In this document: piece by piece, positions 1-10,903 of the stretch | Layout of the letters: the number at the start of each line of letters is the position of its first letter | Numbering within the stretch: position 1 is the stretch's first letter | NCBI GenBank assembly: GCA_018287875.1 | Contig: JAGVVL010000002.1 | Coordinates: forward strand, 8,246,001-8,310,000 | DNA: 64,000 nucleotides | Direction: 5' to 3' | Source of the DNA: Nigrospora sphaerica | Lineage: Eukaryota > Ascomycota > Sordariomycetes > Amphisphaeriales > Apiosporaceae | Position numbers and translations under genes: made by a program | The notes under the pieces: model-generated | The model's database searches: none | What the model saw: the letters and a program-made list of their open reading frames with translations, nothing else | Told to the model about the DNA's origin: nothing

Positions 1-33
1 TTGAGAAAGGAGAGAGGGGAGAGGGGAGAGGGC
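1..33. repeat. Purine-rich GA low-complexity tract
   Basis: The first bases are almost entirely G and A, in short GAGAGGGG-type units. It is simple-sequence DNA in the 3' flank of the minus-strand oxidase gene. A poly-T run follows near 114-124. Confidence 0.6.
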
Positions 34-234
34 ACAGCAACGCTTAGCTAAACTATAACGGCTGTCCGTTTACTTCACGGCGGACGGGGGGAGAAAAAGA
101 GGTTATTTTGATGATTTTTTTTTTGATATCATTGTGTCAAGATTAATCTAATAAGGGCCGGGGACGGCTGGGCCCATTCGCTAAATCATCATGTGCCCAT
201 CTCCCCCTCTCTCTTTCTCCTCCCCGCGCGCCCT

Positions 235-2079
235 TTACTCGAGCGTGACGCGGAAGGTCTTGGCGATGCTGGGGGTGCCGCGCGGGGTGACGGCGAAGAG
301 GTAGTAGAAGCCGGGGAGGAGGACGCCGCTGTCGGCGGGCAGGCGGACGCCGTAGCGGCCGCGGCAGGCGTGCACCATCTCGAGGGGGACGCGGCGCTGG
401 TCCGTGTTGGTGGAGTGGGTGGCGCTGCCCATGCGCACGAGCACGAAGCTGATGTGCTCGTTCTTGGTCATGGTGATGGTGATGGTGTCGCCGGGCTTGG
501 CCGTCGCGTCGCTGAGGCTCGCGATCTCGGGCCGGATCGCGAGGCTGCCGTCGGCGTTGAAGAGGTAGGGCGGCGAGAAGATCTGGCCGTCGGCGTGGTC
601 GACGGCCCGGTTGCACCGCGCCCTCGACGCCTTGTCGTTGGCCACGTAGCAGAGGCCGCCGCCGCCGCTCCAGACGGTGCCGTCGGCGAGCAGCAGCGAG
701 GCCGAGTGGTAGTTGCGCGCCACGGCCTCGGGCGCCATCTGCGCGAACGTCTTGGTCCTGGGGTCGAAGAGCTCGGGCGTCAGCACGCCGTCCGTGTCGG
801 TGAAGACGTGCGCCGTCGGCTGGCCGCCCGTGACGAGCACGGTGCCGTCGGGCAGCACCACGGCGTTGGAGAAGGCGCGCGCGAAGCTCATGTCGGCGAC
901 GCGCTCCACCTCGGCCGGCTCGTTGGGCTCGCCGATGGTGGTGATGTGGGCCGACTTGTGCGCCGCGCTGTCGTCGTAGTCCTGGGCGCCGCCGGCCGAG
1001 AAGATCTTGCCCGGCTCGTACATGACGTTGGGCGCGCACATGGCGTCGACGTCGTCGCGGACGGCGGCCTCCTTGATGCCGCCGTCGCCCCGCGTGCTGT
1101 ACCAGTGCTGCTTCTTGCTGGGGCCGGCCTGGAAGACGGTGCCGTTCTTCCAGCCGTACAGCCAGGCGTGGTTGTCCTCGCGCCAGATGCCCTCGTGGTC
1201 GGCCGTCAGCATGGGCCCGACCAGGGCGTCGTTCAGCATGGTCCACTCGTTGGTGGCCGGGTTGAAGACCTCGCCGTTCTTGCCGCCGCGGCCGCCCGAG
1301 TAGGAACCGCCGATGGTGAAGACGCGGCCGTCGGACAGCGTCGTCGACGACTGGTAGCCGCGCGCCATCTTCATCTTGGGGCCCTCGGTGAACTCGTTGG
1401 TCTTGGGGTCGTAGAAGCTCGTCTTCTCGGCGTCGGAGCCGCCCGAGATGATGATGCGGCCGTCCTCGAGCGAGCTGATGGCGGGGCAGAACATGTCGTG
1501 GTGCGTGTTGGCCACGGTGCGCTGCGAGACGGCGCCCGTCTTGAAGTTGTAGTCGGCGAACTGCGTGTAGCCGCCGGCGCCGCCAAAGTTGGCCGCGCCC
1601 CACGAGGAGAAGACGAGCATGCGCGTCGACTCGGGGAACTCGGGCACGATGTAGGCGGCGACGGGGATGATGGGCAGGCGCACGAGATCGGACCACTGGC
1701 CCATCTTGGAGACGTCGTACGTCTTGGGCACCTCGACGACGGTGAACTGGTCGTCGGTAACCCACTCGAGCAGGTGCGGGCCGGTGCTCTCCTTGATGTG
1801 GCAGAGCTTGCCCTTGCTGTCCCACACGGCCTTGTCGCAGCCGTCGGTGTCGCGGCAGATCTTGGCGCACGCGTTGGCCGAGGCGCACTTGGGGATGACC
1901 TCGCGGGTGTTGCCCACGAGGTCGGTGCCGGCGCAGATCATGAAGTCGGTGCCCTCGACCGTGGCCTTGGCCTGGACGTTGGGGCAGCGCGCCACGTTGG
2001 TGCCCTTGGCGAGGACGGCGGCCGAGACGGCGCCGATCTGGAGAGCGAGGCCGGTGGCCTTCTTCATGCTGAAGAACAT
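235..2079 (-). CDS. Secreted copper-radical alcohol/aryl-alcohol oxidase, AA5_2 family, with PAN domain
   Basis: Single-exon 614-aa enzyme of the galactose oxidase/glyoxal oxidase fold. Such enzymes oxidise primary alcohols to aldehydes with O2, giving H2O2. An N-terminal hydrophobic segment (residues 5-24) fits a signal peptide. A cysteine-rich PAN/apple-like domain follows (about 32-95), then Kelch blades and the C-terminal DUF1929 domain. All copper and radical residues of galactose oxidase can be aligned: Cys198 in HDMFC cross-linking Tyr242 in ARGYQSS, Tyr457-His458 in RNYHS, and His555 in SATHS. The tryptophan that stacks on the cofactor in galactose oxidase (Trp290 there) is Tyr260 here, in GGSYSGG. 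Together with the PAN module this resembles the Colletotrichum aryl-alcohol oxidase type more than true galactose oxidase. That substrate call is inference; the family call is firm. The start is the first ATG, in front of the signal peptide. Confidence 0.93.
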   Translation of the reverse strand: MFFSMKKATGLALQIGAVSAAVLAKGTNVARCPNVQAKATVEGTDFMICAGTDLVGNTREVIPKCASANACAKICRDTDGCDKAVWDSKGKLCHIKESTGPHLLEWVTDDQFTVVEVPKTYDVSKMGQWSDLVRLPIIPVAAYIVPEFPESTRMLVFSSWGAANFGGAGGYTQFADYNFKTGAVSQRTVANTHHDMFCPAISSLEDGRIIISGGSDAEKTSFYDPKTNEFTEGPKMKMARGYQSSTTLSDGRVFTIGGSYSGGRGGKNGEVFNPATNEWTMLNDALVGPMLTADHEGIWREDNHAWLYGWKNGTVFQAGPSKKQHWYSTRGDGGIKEAAVRDDVDAMCAPNVMYEPGKIFSAGGAQDYDDSAAHKSAHITTIGEPNEPAEVERVADMSFARAFSNAVVLPDGTVLVTGGQPTAHVFTDTDGVLTPELFDPRTKTFAQMAPEAVARNYHSASLLLADGTVWSGGGGLCYVANDKASRARCNRAVDHADGQIFSPPYLFNADGSLAIRPEIASLSDATAKPGDTITITMTKNEHISFVLVRMGSATHSTNTDQRRVPLEMVHACRGRYGVRLPADSGVLLPGFYYLFAVTPRGTPSIAKTFRVTLE

Positions 2080-3782
2080 GATGGGTGATTAATTAGGGTT
2101 AAAATTAGAGCCGTAAGCAGCAGGAAAAACAAGAGAAGGCGACTTCCGAACGGGCCGGTAGAGCGAGCGAATGCTGATGCCGAGAGGCCGGCAGTTGTAG
2201 AACGAGTGTCGGGAAGTAAAGAGAGACTGTCCCAAGAGGGGAAAGGGGCCGCGTAGGAGAGTTGGTGGACTACGGGTGAAGCCGAAGGGAGCGCCTAGAG
2301 CATGACTTCGGAAACAACCTAGAGATCAACGGGCGAGCGGCGGGAGTCTTATACAAAGATGCACCTCGTGGCGATCGGGTGGCCCGAATCGGCCGCGGCC
2401 GACCTCTCTCCCCTGTCGGCCGGAAGGGGATCCCAGTTCGTCTCGTCGGCATCGGTGGGGGGAAAGGGTAAAAGGCGTAGCGCTGGGCCCGCGTACCCAT
2501 GCGAACGCAACCAAAGCGGGTGGGGGGGGCGAGGCCAAAGCCACAACCCAACCCGACCCAGCATCCGACCGAGCAGACGATAAGACGAACATGGGATGAA
2601 AAACAGGGAGCATTGCTACATGCTGACTGCGCCTCTCGAACGGGCCGGTCAATCTGGGAAGTGGGCGGGGCCAAGGGGGGGGTGTGTGTGTGGTTTTCTC
2701 CGGTCCCTGGCCAGTCGACAGGTACGATTCGTGCTGGTTATGCGCGCGCTTCTAGACTCGGCCCCCATGCGACTTTGCAAACATCATGCAAGACGGGCGC
2801 CGGAAACAGGAAACGGTGCCGGGCAAGACAGGTGGGCGACCGGGGACTGGCAGGCGTGGGATGGATCGTGGGCCCTTGGCGTTGCAGCTGCACCGGAGTC
2901 CTCAGTTGGCGCAGACAGGTGAGCCGGGGTCGCTTCAGGTGAGGCAGGGAGCGTCTGGACGGCGCGATGTGACGCCCTCACGGCTGGGCAGCCGAACTAA
3001 AAAAGAAGGGACCCTCTCCGGCTTCTGCTTTTCCCAGCTGTCATTCCCGGTAGGCAGGTAGGCTCCAGCGCCCCCAAGACACTGAACCCGGGTCTTGCGT
3101 CCCAAAAGGCGACAACCCCCCTGCACCTGGGCGGCCACGATTGAGCCTCACGATCAGGCACGCGATGCTTGTGAGTGGCTGGACCGGGGCCCGCGAGGCC
3201 CCACCCGCGCCAAAACAGCCCCTAGGTGTCGATCCACCGCGGTACTAATTCCACCTCACGCATAATGAGGTCCCTACCCTTGGGCCCTTGGGGGGTTCGT
3301 CATGAACCACGACATCTCATGCGGCGGGCGAACTGTTCAAGCGCGTCATTCCCATATTCCCAACCGCCACGGACCCGGGACGCCATGGCGATGACGATGG
3401 TCGCGTGGTCGTGCAGCCGTCCCCAGGACCGTCCGCCGTGGTGGTGGGGGAAGTGGGGACTGGATAAGAGAAAAAGGGCCATCGGATATATATCACTGCA
3501 CCTAACTAACCCTGTGCGTACGGGCAGCACGGAAATCCGACGTCGCAATCAAGAGCGGCCACTCTACCGCTACGAGCAATAGCCGAATTGACCGTTGGCG
3601 GGAGGGGCGCATGCAGTAGTGGGGGTTAGGGGCAACGGTGTCGTGGGTGGAAAGCAAAGAGGCAGGTTGCATTGAGCACGGAATCAATCAGGTATAGTCA
3701 GTCCCCCCCTTCCCCCCCAAAAAGGAAATGGACATCTACATGTACCCAGAAGACGCCGACCCACGCGTGCGATGGTGTTGCC
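2080..3782. other. Intergenic spacer, no supported gene
   Basis: This separates the oxidase start from the 3' end of the FAD oxidoreductase. The short overlapping ORFs here on both strands have no recognisable domain, no splice-linked continuation and biased composition. The part next to 2079 should be the oxidase promoter and 5' leader; the part next to 3783 should be the 3' UTR of the FAD enzyme. Confidence 0.6.
2347..2353 (-). promoter_or_regulatory. Possible TATA box of the AA5 oxidase gene
   Basis: TATAAGA on the minus strand about 270 bp upstream of the oxidase ATG. It is the only TATA-like element I see in the upstream spacer. The distance is rather long for a fungal TATA box, so the call is tentative. 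Confidence 0.3.
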
Positions 3783-5499
3783 TCATTCGTCCACCCCGAG
3801 CGCTTCATACCGGCTCCCGCGCGCGGTAAGGTAGTTGAATCGTTCGTCCGAATGCCGGGGTGCACTGCCATGCTCGCGGTCCCTGCTCGCCTCGAGCAGA
3901 TCCTCTAGGGACCAACTCACACGCTCTGCCCCGACCCGGGCCCCGATGAGGTTGCCCGCCCCGGGACCGAGCTGCATGGCCGCGAGGCGTCCCGTCACGA
4001 AGAGCGGCACGTCTTCGCGCCACTGCATGTCCTCGGTGACGCAGGGGAGGCCGCCGCAGCCGGCGACTGGGTACTCGGCCCTCAGCCGCCGCAGGTACGG
4101 CAGCGTCGCGAAGTCGGTCTGCACCCCCGTGGCGTAGTAGATGTGGTCCATGGCGGGCAGCTCGCCATGCGCCGGCCGCTGCTGCTCGGGCCCGTCCAGC
4201 TGTACCCGCCAGCCTTGACTCGCCGCGTCCCAGGCCTTGCTGCGCAGCGTCGTATGGCGCAGGAGGCCAAGCTTTCCCGACGCTATGTGCTTCTCCAGCA
4301 CCTTGCGGTATGGTTGTGTAATGCTACCGCCGTTCCTTGCTTTGACAATCTTCTCCCACCGCTCCTCGTCGCTGTCGGCCGTCCAGAAGGCCGCCTGCTC
4401 GAAATTCCGGAACTTGCCGACCCACTCGAGCGGCACGTCAAACGGCTTTACCTTGAGCTCCCCACGCATGATGAGCCACACTTTGGTAACACCCCGTCGG
4501 ATGGCCAGGTCGGCAAGCTGGGCGGAGGTCAGCCCACCGCCCACGATGAGCACGTTGGTTGTGGACCGCGAGGCAATCTTGGCCTGGACTCGCTCGCAAG
4601 GGAACTTTTGGATCTTCATGGCATGAGTCGCCGCGTCCGCGTGTTGTTCGTCCACGCCCCCGGGAATGCTGGGTTCGTTTCCGGGGCCGACGGCAAGGAC
4701 GGCCGTCCGCGAGTAGTGGACCGTTTTGTTCGTATGGATGGAAAAGATGCGGTCCGTCTGGCAGACGTGCTCGACCCAGCCGTACCGGATATCCAACACT
4801 TGCTCGTTCTGGATGACGCCGCGCCGCAGCTTGTACCGGTCCACCAGACAGTCGCAATGGGCCGCGAAGAGGGGAAGGGAGGGCACAAAATAGTCGTTAC
4901 GGTCCCGCTCGTCGACCGTCGGCTCCTGCTGCCGTCTTTGTTCGCCGTCAGTCGGGTTTGGCGCGTGGCCGGAAAGCTCGCGAGACTTACTGTCTGCGGC
5001 ATTTTACGCGCCGCTTCCGTTGGTGCTTACTCAACTCCTTGCCCACACAACCGCAGATCTCGGCGAGCTCGTGGCCCCGACCGTTCATGTGCGCGTAGGA
5101 CAGCAGCCCGTCACGCTCGGCCGGGTCGATGTGGAAGAACATGGGGCTGCGGAGATGGCTGATGCCGAACGTGTTGAACAGTCTGTTCCAACGCGCCATC
5201 CACTGGTCGCCCGTGCCGTCGAGCACCAACACATCGGGCACGCCGGCCTCGGGGCGGTGCCGACAGTCGGATGCCCGTACGGCGCCAGTCCGGTGGTCTT
5301 TGATGGCCATCTTGGCCGTGTGCTTGCGAATCCAGTGGTATCGCTGGTGCTCGTCGTCGGTGAACGTGGCTGCTGGCATGCGCTCACTAAGTCGACTTGC
5401 CACCGCGAGCCCCGCGGGGCCTCCTCCCACGATAATGACATCGCGCAGCTCGGGACCGGGCTCCACGTCTTCGGTCATTTTGGTACGGAATGCTGACAA
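3783..5499 (-). CDS. FAD/NAD(P)-dependent oxidoreductase, flavin monooxygenase-like
   Basis: Two-exon gene (5499-4991 and 4935-3783) giving 553 aa. The 55-nt intron has donor GTAAGT, branch GACTGAC and acceptor AAAG, and it restores one frame across the junction through conserved text such as DERDRNDYF. The first Rossmann motif, VIIVGGGPAG (residues 21-30), would bind FAD. The second, NVLIVGGGLT (about 297-306), would bind NAD(P)H. A C-terminal YYATGVQTD segment matches the ATG motif of N-hydroxylating and flavin monooxygenases. No signal peptide is seen, so it is probably cytosolic. The family is common and poorly characterised in ascomycetes, and the substrate cannot be read from sequence. 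No siderophore or secondary-metabolite core gene lies beside it. An alternative 37-nt intron (4994-5030) is also in frame but has weaker signals and is unusually short. Confidence 0.85.
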
Positions 5500-5836
5500 T
5501 CTCTGGGCTTAAACAAGGTTGAATAACGCGGCCGCTTCCTCGCAGAAATATAGAGGGAAAGCATCATGCTGCCGTCATACTTATCTACGGGGTGTCGTCC
5601 CGAGGCGAGGACCTTGATGGCTTGGGCCGCACGTCACGGCCCTCAAGGTTCGCGGACTCTCGCGAGTGCACCCGGGCAAACGGGTCCTATCAAGCTAATC
5701 ACGAGACCAAGGAAAGCGAGTCGTAGGCTACTCCTGGTCCACGGGTGGCGATTGGCATCCCGCCGTGAAAAGTGGGCGGGGGTAGGCGACCCGGCGAGTA
5801 TCGCAGGCGCACCCCGGGTCCTGGCCAGAAGGGTCC
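5500..5836. other. Short spacer between two minus-strand genes
   Basis: It holds the 5' flank of the FAD oxidoreductase and the 3' flank of the UPF0590-type gene. I see no ORF with support and no clear promoter element. Confidence 0.5.
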
Positions 5837-6412
5837 TCATTCGAAGTGAGTCGCGACGTGATGGGCGACGGCCGTCTCGTCGCCCTCGAAGGCACCGCAG
5901 ACGGGGCAGGTGGCGTTAGCCGAGGCGACGTCGGCGGCGGCAGGTTCGGCCGCCGCCGCGGGTGCCGCCTCGGCCGCGCCGTCACTGCCAGCCGCGGCCG
6001 AGGGCGCCGGCTTGCGGCCCTTTCCTTTCTTCTTGGGCGCGACGATGTAGGCGGCGAGGTCGGCCTGCTCCCGCGGGGGTTCCGAGTAGCCGTCGAAGCG
6101 GACGTCCTCGTACGCGTGCGGGAGGCGACCGGGGCCGCGCGACCGCGGCTGCGACGTGCCGCTCTCGCCCGGCACAGCCGCCAGCGCCTCGGTTGGCCCG
6201 CCGTCGGGGCCGACCCTGGACGCCATGCTCTGCACGCGGCCAATGCGGCCGTCGGCCAGGCGAACCTTGATGCCGCGGTGGTGGTCGCCCCGCGTCAGCA
6301 CGTCGCGCACAACGCCCGTCACCTGGCGGCCGGTGCGTTGGTCGGCCTTGAGCACGATGTTGACAGCGGCCCCCGGGACGACCTGGGCCGTCTTGGGCAC
6401 TCCGCTCGCCAT
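5837..6412 (-). CDS. UPF0590/YwbE-like protein with C-terminal C2H2-type zinc finger
   Basis: The ATG at 6412 gives 191 aa. The frame stays open upstream to 6562, but the extra 50 residues are proline/arginine-rich and lie outside the conserved block, so I chose the internal ATG just before ASGVPKTAQV. Residues about 10-60 (VNIVLKADQRTGRQVTGVV, then TRGDHHRGIKV) match the small conserved domain of bacterial YwbE and fission-yeast UPF0590 proteins, whose function is unknown. The middle is low-complexity and basic (KKKGKGRK). The last 23 residues form a C-x2-C-x12-H-x3-H finger (CPVCGAF ... HHVATHF) that looks like a UBZ-type ubiquitin-binding finger; that role is inference. No intron is needed. 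Confidence 0.8.
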   Translation of the reverse strand: MASGVPKTAQVVPGAAVNIVLKADQRTGRQVTGVVRDVLTRGDHHRGIKVRLADGRIGRVQSMASRVGPDGGPTEALAAVPGESGTSQPRSRGPGRLPHAYEDVRFDGYSEPPREQADLAAYIVAPKKKGKGRKPAPSAAAGSDGAAEAAPAAAAEPAAADVASANATCPVCGAFEGDETAVAHHVATHFE

Positions 6413-7963
6413 CCTACTGTGCAATGTGGTTCGGCAAATGGGGAACCGGTGTGGCGGCCGTACGGCTGTGCTGTAAATGTCGCGCCGTGGTAATTTGGTT
6501 CCCGTACGTACGGGAGGCGAGTGCGAGGATTTGTGGAGGCTCTGCTGGGGGGGGGGAGCCATTCAAGATTGGCCCGGCTGCGGGTGGTCGATGATGAGCT
6601 AATCGCTCGCCTGCACAGGCCAAATGCCGAGCCCCAACCCTCGTAGGTACACACTGAGCACGTTTTCGCCCCGGTTATTGGGGCTTCTTCGGGCGATGGA
6701 TGCGACGTTCCGTTGGCAATTGCTACTATAAACATTTCCCATTGCCCTCCTAATCTAGCCCCACTTCTCGTTCACAAAGGGGCCCAGGAACACGGCAAAC
6801 GGACGGAAGCAATCGAATTACGAGGTGGATCATGACCCGGATCATGTCCTCTGCATGCCCCGTCGCATGATGCAGCAGAGCCAAGGCGAACAAGTCCCCT
6901 TCTCGAACCGTCGTCGCCCCCCCGCGCATGGGTGCAAGTCCTGCACACCCAAGGGGAACCTGGTCCCGGATGTCGCAGGCCGGGGGAGCTGCTGAAAGAC
7001 GCAACATGAGGATGGCAGTTCCGAGCGTCAGCAGAGCCGCTAACCTCGCCTAACCCCAGGTCCAAACCCCTCCATATCCCTGGCAAGCGAGCCCCCCGGG
7101 TCTGCCCACCGTATGGTACGATCTTACACTACCACGTCGTACAGCTCTGCAGGGAGGGCACGGCCCGGGGATAGAGAACCTCGGGCCCTTGTTTAACTGG
7201 GCGCTCTCGTGCGTCGGCACATGCCCGCCTTCTCGCTTCCTTCCCCGTCGCGGCCGACCCGGCAGCATGGGCGAGCGGACGTTCACCGAGAAAGGGGAAC
7301 GACCCGGGGAGGAGGGGGGCGTGATGCGCCAAAGAGCCACCGGGAGCAGCAGTTCGCCAGCCCTCCCCCCGGCCCCCGGTTCTCGGCCGAGAATGAGGTG
7401 GACTGGTCGTGGTACCGATGCCACACCGGCTTCAGGTCAGGTACGATTCACCGCCCAGGATCGAGCTCGCTTAACGGGCTATCCGGTGTCTGCTAGACCC
7501 CATGGACTGGGGACGGTCAGGTCGAAGAGGGCCCGTGGCCACCCATGTACTGTGTATGTGAGTGAGTGCATGGGCGCGTGGCGCAGCAGAGAACGGCCGG
7601 GTCGAGCGGGACGGGGATGCCAGGGCATAAACCCGCCGTCCCCGCCCGGCCCGGCCCCCTTTCCCAACACGCTCTGCAGACGGGCCACTAGGTCTCCAGG
7701 CATCCCCCTTCCCAGGGAGGATTGCCTATTGCTACTATACAGCCGAGGCCCGTGGCGACGTGGTATTAGTCATTAAAGCTAAGTGCGTGTTCTATATCCC
7801 GCCACCGGCTCGTCTGCTGGCAGGGCCAGTCGTTTTGTCCGCGGGGGGGGAGGGGCTCTCTTCCGACCTTCGCCCCCTCTTTCTTTTTGCGCCGCCCAGT
7901 TCCCGTCACCATCCACCGTTTGCGGACCTCTGCCACCAGTTTCCCTTCGCTTTTTCCTTCTCC
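6413..7963. other. Intergenic spacer, no supported gene
   Basis: It lies upstream of the UPF0590-type gene and downstream of the GH28 gene. The ORFs here are short, mutually overlapping and without a domain. The stretch contains a CCCCCC/GGGGGG tract near 6547 and nothing else I can assign. Confidence 0.55.
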
Positions 7964-9564
7964 TCAGAAAGGACTGGCAGTGGCCTGGGGCGTCTTGCAG
8001 GTGTGCTTGAGCGCGTCCTGGGCCTCGGTGCTCGAGGCCGAGATGCAGGGGAGACCGACGTCGCCGCCGCGGTTGATGCCGTCGCAGAGCACGACGGGGT
8101 CGCCGCCGCACGGCGACGTGATGGTGAAGTTCTTGAACCGGATGTTGTCGCACACGGCGTCGGGGCTCGTCGAGCACGACAGCCGCGCCACCACGTTGCC
8201 GCGCTTGCCGCTCGTGTAGCCCGAGAAGTTCTCAAAGGTGATGTTGGTGATGTTCATCTTGGACGGGTACTTGGCGCAATCTTCGGGCTTGATCTGGTAA
8301 GGGGGGCGAAGGGGGTTAGCTTCCGACGTCGTCGCATGGGATCCGAGGGCGGAAAACCGGGGCGGGACTCACGTTGAAGTAGCACGAGTCGATAAAGGCC
8401 GAGTAGTCGTTGTTGGCCTGCCAGAAGTTGCTGTTCCCGTGTCAGTATGAGGTGGGGGGGGGGGACATTTTTCACGCGGCCGGGGGGACGCACCGGAAGG
8501 TCACGTTGTCGACGAAGCCGTAGCCGACATCAGGCCCGGCCCAGGTCTTGATGCGCGCGCCGTTGTCGCCGTTGAGCAGCCACACGTTCTCGATGAGGAC
8601 GTCCTGGACAAAGCTCTTCTCGCCGGCGTACTGGCCCAGCGAGCCCATGGACTGGCCGTGCGTTCCTACGCGCCGCCTCCCCTGTCAGCCGGCCGCCTCC
8701 GAGGCCGCTCACGGCGTCCGGACGGGGGTGAGACCTACCGTTGCAGTACATGGTGTTGACGTGGATGTTGGTGGCGTTGCTCTTGGGCGAGAAGCAGTCG
8801 TCGCCGATGTTGACCCAGGCGCGCTCGACCGTGACGTCCTCGACGTTGAGCGAGTCGAAGAAGTCGGTGTTCTTGGGGAGGGCGGTGGCGTTGTTGCTCT
8901 CGGCCGTCACGACGACATTGCGGAAGGCGACGCCCTTGGAGGTGACGACGAAGTTGGTCCAGCAGGGCGAGTCTTTCTCGTGCAGGCCCTCGATGACGAG
9001 GTTGGTGGCGTTCTCGGCGTAGAAGAGAATGGGGCGCAGGTACTTGTTGTTGGGATCGAGGATCTCGAGCCCGGCGAACTCGTTCCACCAGCGCTGGCCG
9101 TTACCGTTGAGCACGCCCTCGCCCGAGATGCGGATGTCGCGCCCTCCCCACTTCCAGAACATGATGCTGTTCTGGAAGGGGTGGCGGAACGCGTTGGCCT
9201 GCCAGTACGGCGTGTCGTTGGTGAACTTGACCTCGCCGTCCCACCGCACCTGCACGTCGTTGAGGAAGGTCAGGTCCAGCGGCTTGCCGATGACGAAGAG
9301 CTCGTCCCGCGGCAGGTAGAGCGTGCCGCCGTTGTTGGCCTTGCGCAGGCCCGCGAGGAACTCGTCGGCCACGTCGTCCGTGTCGTTCCGCGACGCCCGG
9401 ATCTTGACGAGCGGCCGCGTGCCGCAGCCGCCCGTCGACCGCTTGTACGGGTGCTTCGCCCGGAACTCGTCGACGTTCCGCGGCACGCCCGCCGGCAGTT
9501 GCACCTGTTGCGCGAGCGCGCCGGCCGCGGCCGACAGCGCCAGAAGAATGGAAGAGGAACGCAT
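7964..9564 (-). CDS. Secreted exo-polygalacturonase, glycoside hydrolase family 28
   Basis: Four exons (9564-8739, 8665-8494, 8430-8373, 8293-7964) give 461 aa. The introns are 73, 63 and 79 nt; the second and third have clear branch sites (ACTGAC, GCTAAC). The signal peptide is MRSSSILLALSAAAGALAQ. The GH28 right-handed beta-helix carries its catalytic signature in order: Asp234 in NTD, Asp255-Asp256 in GDD, His278 in GTHGQSMGSLG, and the substrate-binding RIK at 313-315. The THGQSMGSLGQY form is typical of fungal exo-acting enzymes rather than endo-polygalacturonases (usually GHGLSIGSVG). The enzyme should release galacturonic acid from the non-reducing end of homogalacturonan outside the cell. 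It would act best on pectin already de-esterified, which the CE8 enzyme encoded near 44 kb could provide. Many N-x-S/T sites suggest glycosylation. Confidence 0.95.
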
Positions 9565-10903
9565 TTCGAGGGCTTTCGGCGGGGGAGAGCGAACGGGGGA
9601 CGGGACGCGAGGTGGCGGAAGACCGCTCAGCACCCCGACGGTCGCGGCCGCGCCCTGATCTTTATGGCTGTTCCCCTATGCATCCCGTCTCGCTTGTCCC
9701 TGGCCATGCGTCCCTCCTGGCATTATCCCCGGGTGTATTGTGGGCGTTGCGCATCATTCCTCAGCCATCTCCCCGGGTCTCCTGGACGTAGGAAGTCATT
9801 CCACCAATGAAAAGGACCGGGGACTACTTACCGCCGGCAGGTCGGCGAGCATGATTTCAGGAGCCCCTGCGGAATAGTCGGTTCGTTTACCACTGTGCGC
9901 CTCGCTAGAGGGGCTTGGGGATGGACATGGTCTGAGAGCTGCTCCTGATTGATGGAAATTGCCCACGAACATGCCCGTCACCGCTCTCCCCAGCTTCTTC
10001 CCCACAGGCTACCCCAACTTCCCCGCATGGAGCTGACGACCAGGGGCAAAAGGGCTAGCGTACCATTTCCGTGCTATCCAATTGCCTGGAGAATGTTATG
10101 CAGCGAATCGGGGCAGATATGTGCAGAGAGCGCCTGTCGGATAGACGGCATGCTGGATAGGAGCAGTCAAGTTTCGGGTACCCGGTGGTAAAGAAAGGGG
10201 CGCACGTCGCATACTTGAAGCAGCACCTGGGCCTAGACAGCCGTTTATTTTCCGCGAGCAAGGGCAACGGCTGTTCTTTACAAGGACCCTCCGCGAATTA
10301 CAGGAGAACTCGAGAACCGAATTGTCGCTGATATACAACTAGCTACGGTACTGCCACGCGCTCCCCAGTACTTCTGGCGGGCGGGAACAGCCAAGGAAGA
10401 CGTCGAAAAGCTGGCAACCCGGGGCCTTATCCGCAACTCCGTTAGAAGTCGCGAACCGGCCACTGCCGTCTCTTGAGGGAGTACAGGGTTCTAGTACCCG
10501 GGGGCGCTAGTACCCCGGGGGATCGAGTATTCCGGAGGGTCGCCGGCTAAGTCAACGATAGCTTCCCCGTTCTACTTAACACGCCCTTAGTTGCGATGGC
10601 AAAGGTACCGTTCCGGTGCGGGCGCACGGGCCTATGGCGAGTTGTTTGGCGGAAACGGCGTGTGGCGCATGTGCTTCCTTAGCTATGTAGATGCGTTGAG
10701 CGGCCAAGGCGGCTGGCTCTACGCCGTTCCGTAGACCGTTAGGACCACGAGCAGCAAAGACGGCCAATGCGAGACATTGACCTGCAAAAGACGATGGAGA
10801 CGGCACAGCCACGTGCAAGCGCGCACAAGCAACACACGAGTATTTTCTTCTTCAGGGTACGGAACGCTCAGGCGAAATCGCCGCCTCCCGGCGGAGGGGA
10901 AAA
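9565..10903. other. Intergenic spacer, no supported gene
   Basis: It separates the exo-polygalacturonase start from the enoyl-CoA hydratase stop. There is a small patch of CCCCGGGG-type palindromes around 10495-10525. No coding region is supported. Confidence 0.55.
9661..9666 (-). promoter_or_regulatory. Possible TATA-like element of the exo-polygalacturonase gene
   Basis: CATAAA on the minus strand about 97 bp upstream of the ATG. The position is right for a fungal core promoter, but the match is imperfect. Confidence 0.3.

Noticed and set aside
193..2088. Long plus-strand ORF (631 codons) across the AA5 oxidase gene
   Set aside because: It is the antisense shadow of a GC-rich gene: Val/Gly/Ala/Arg/His-rich with no domain, while the minus strand encodes a complete oxidase with all catalytic residues.
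3500..3600. tRNA-like stretch on the minus strand (GTAGCGGTAGAGTGGCCGC)
   Set aside because: It has an A-box-like run, but no matching anticodon stem and no GGTTCRANTCC B box at the right distance.
4994..5030. 37-nt intron as the splice solution for the FAD oxidoreductase
   Set aside because: It is in frame but too short for typical fungal introns and lacks a good branch site. The overlapping 55-nt intron (4936-4990) has GTAAGT, GACTGAC and an acceptor, and gives family-like sequence.
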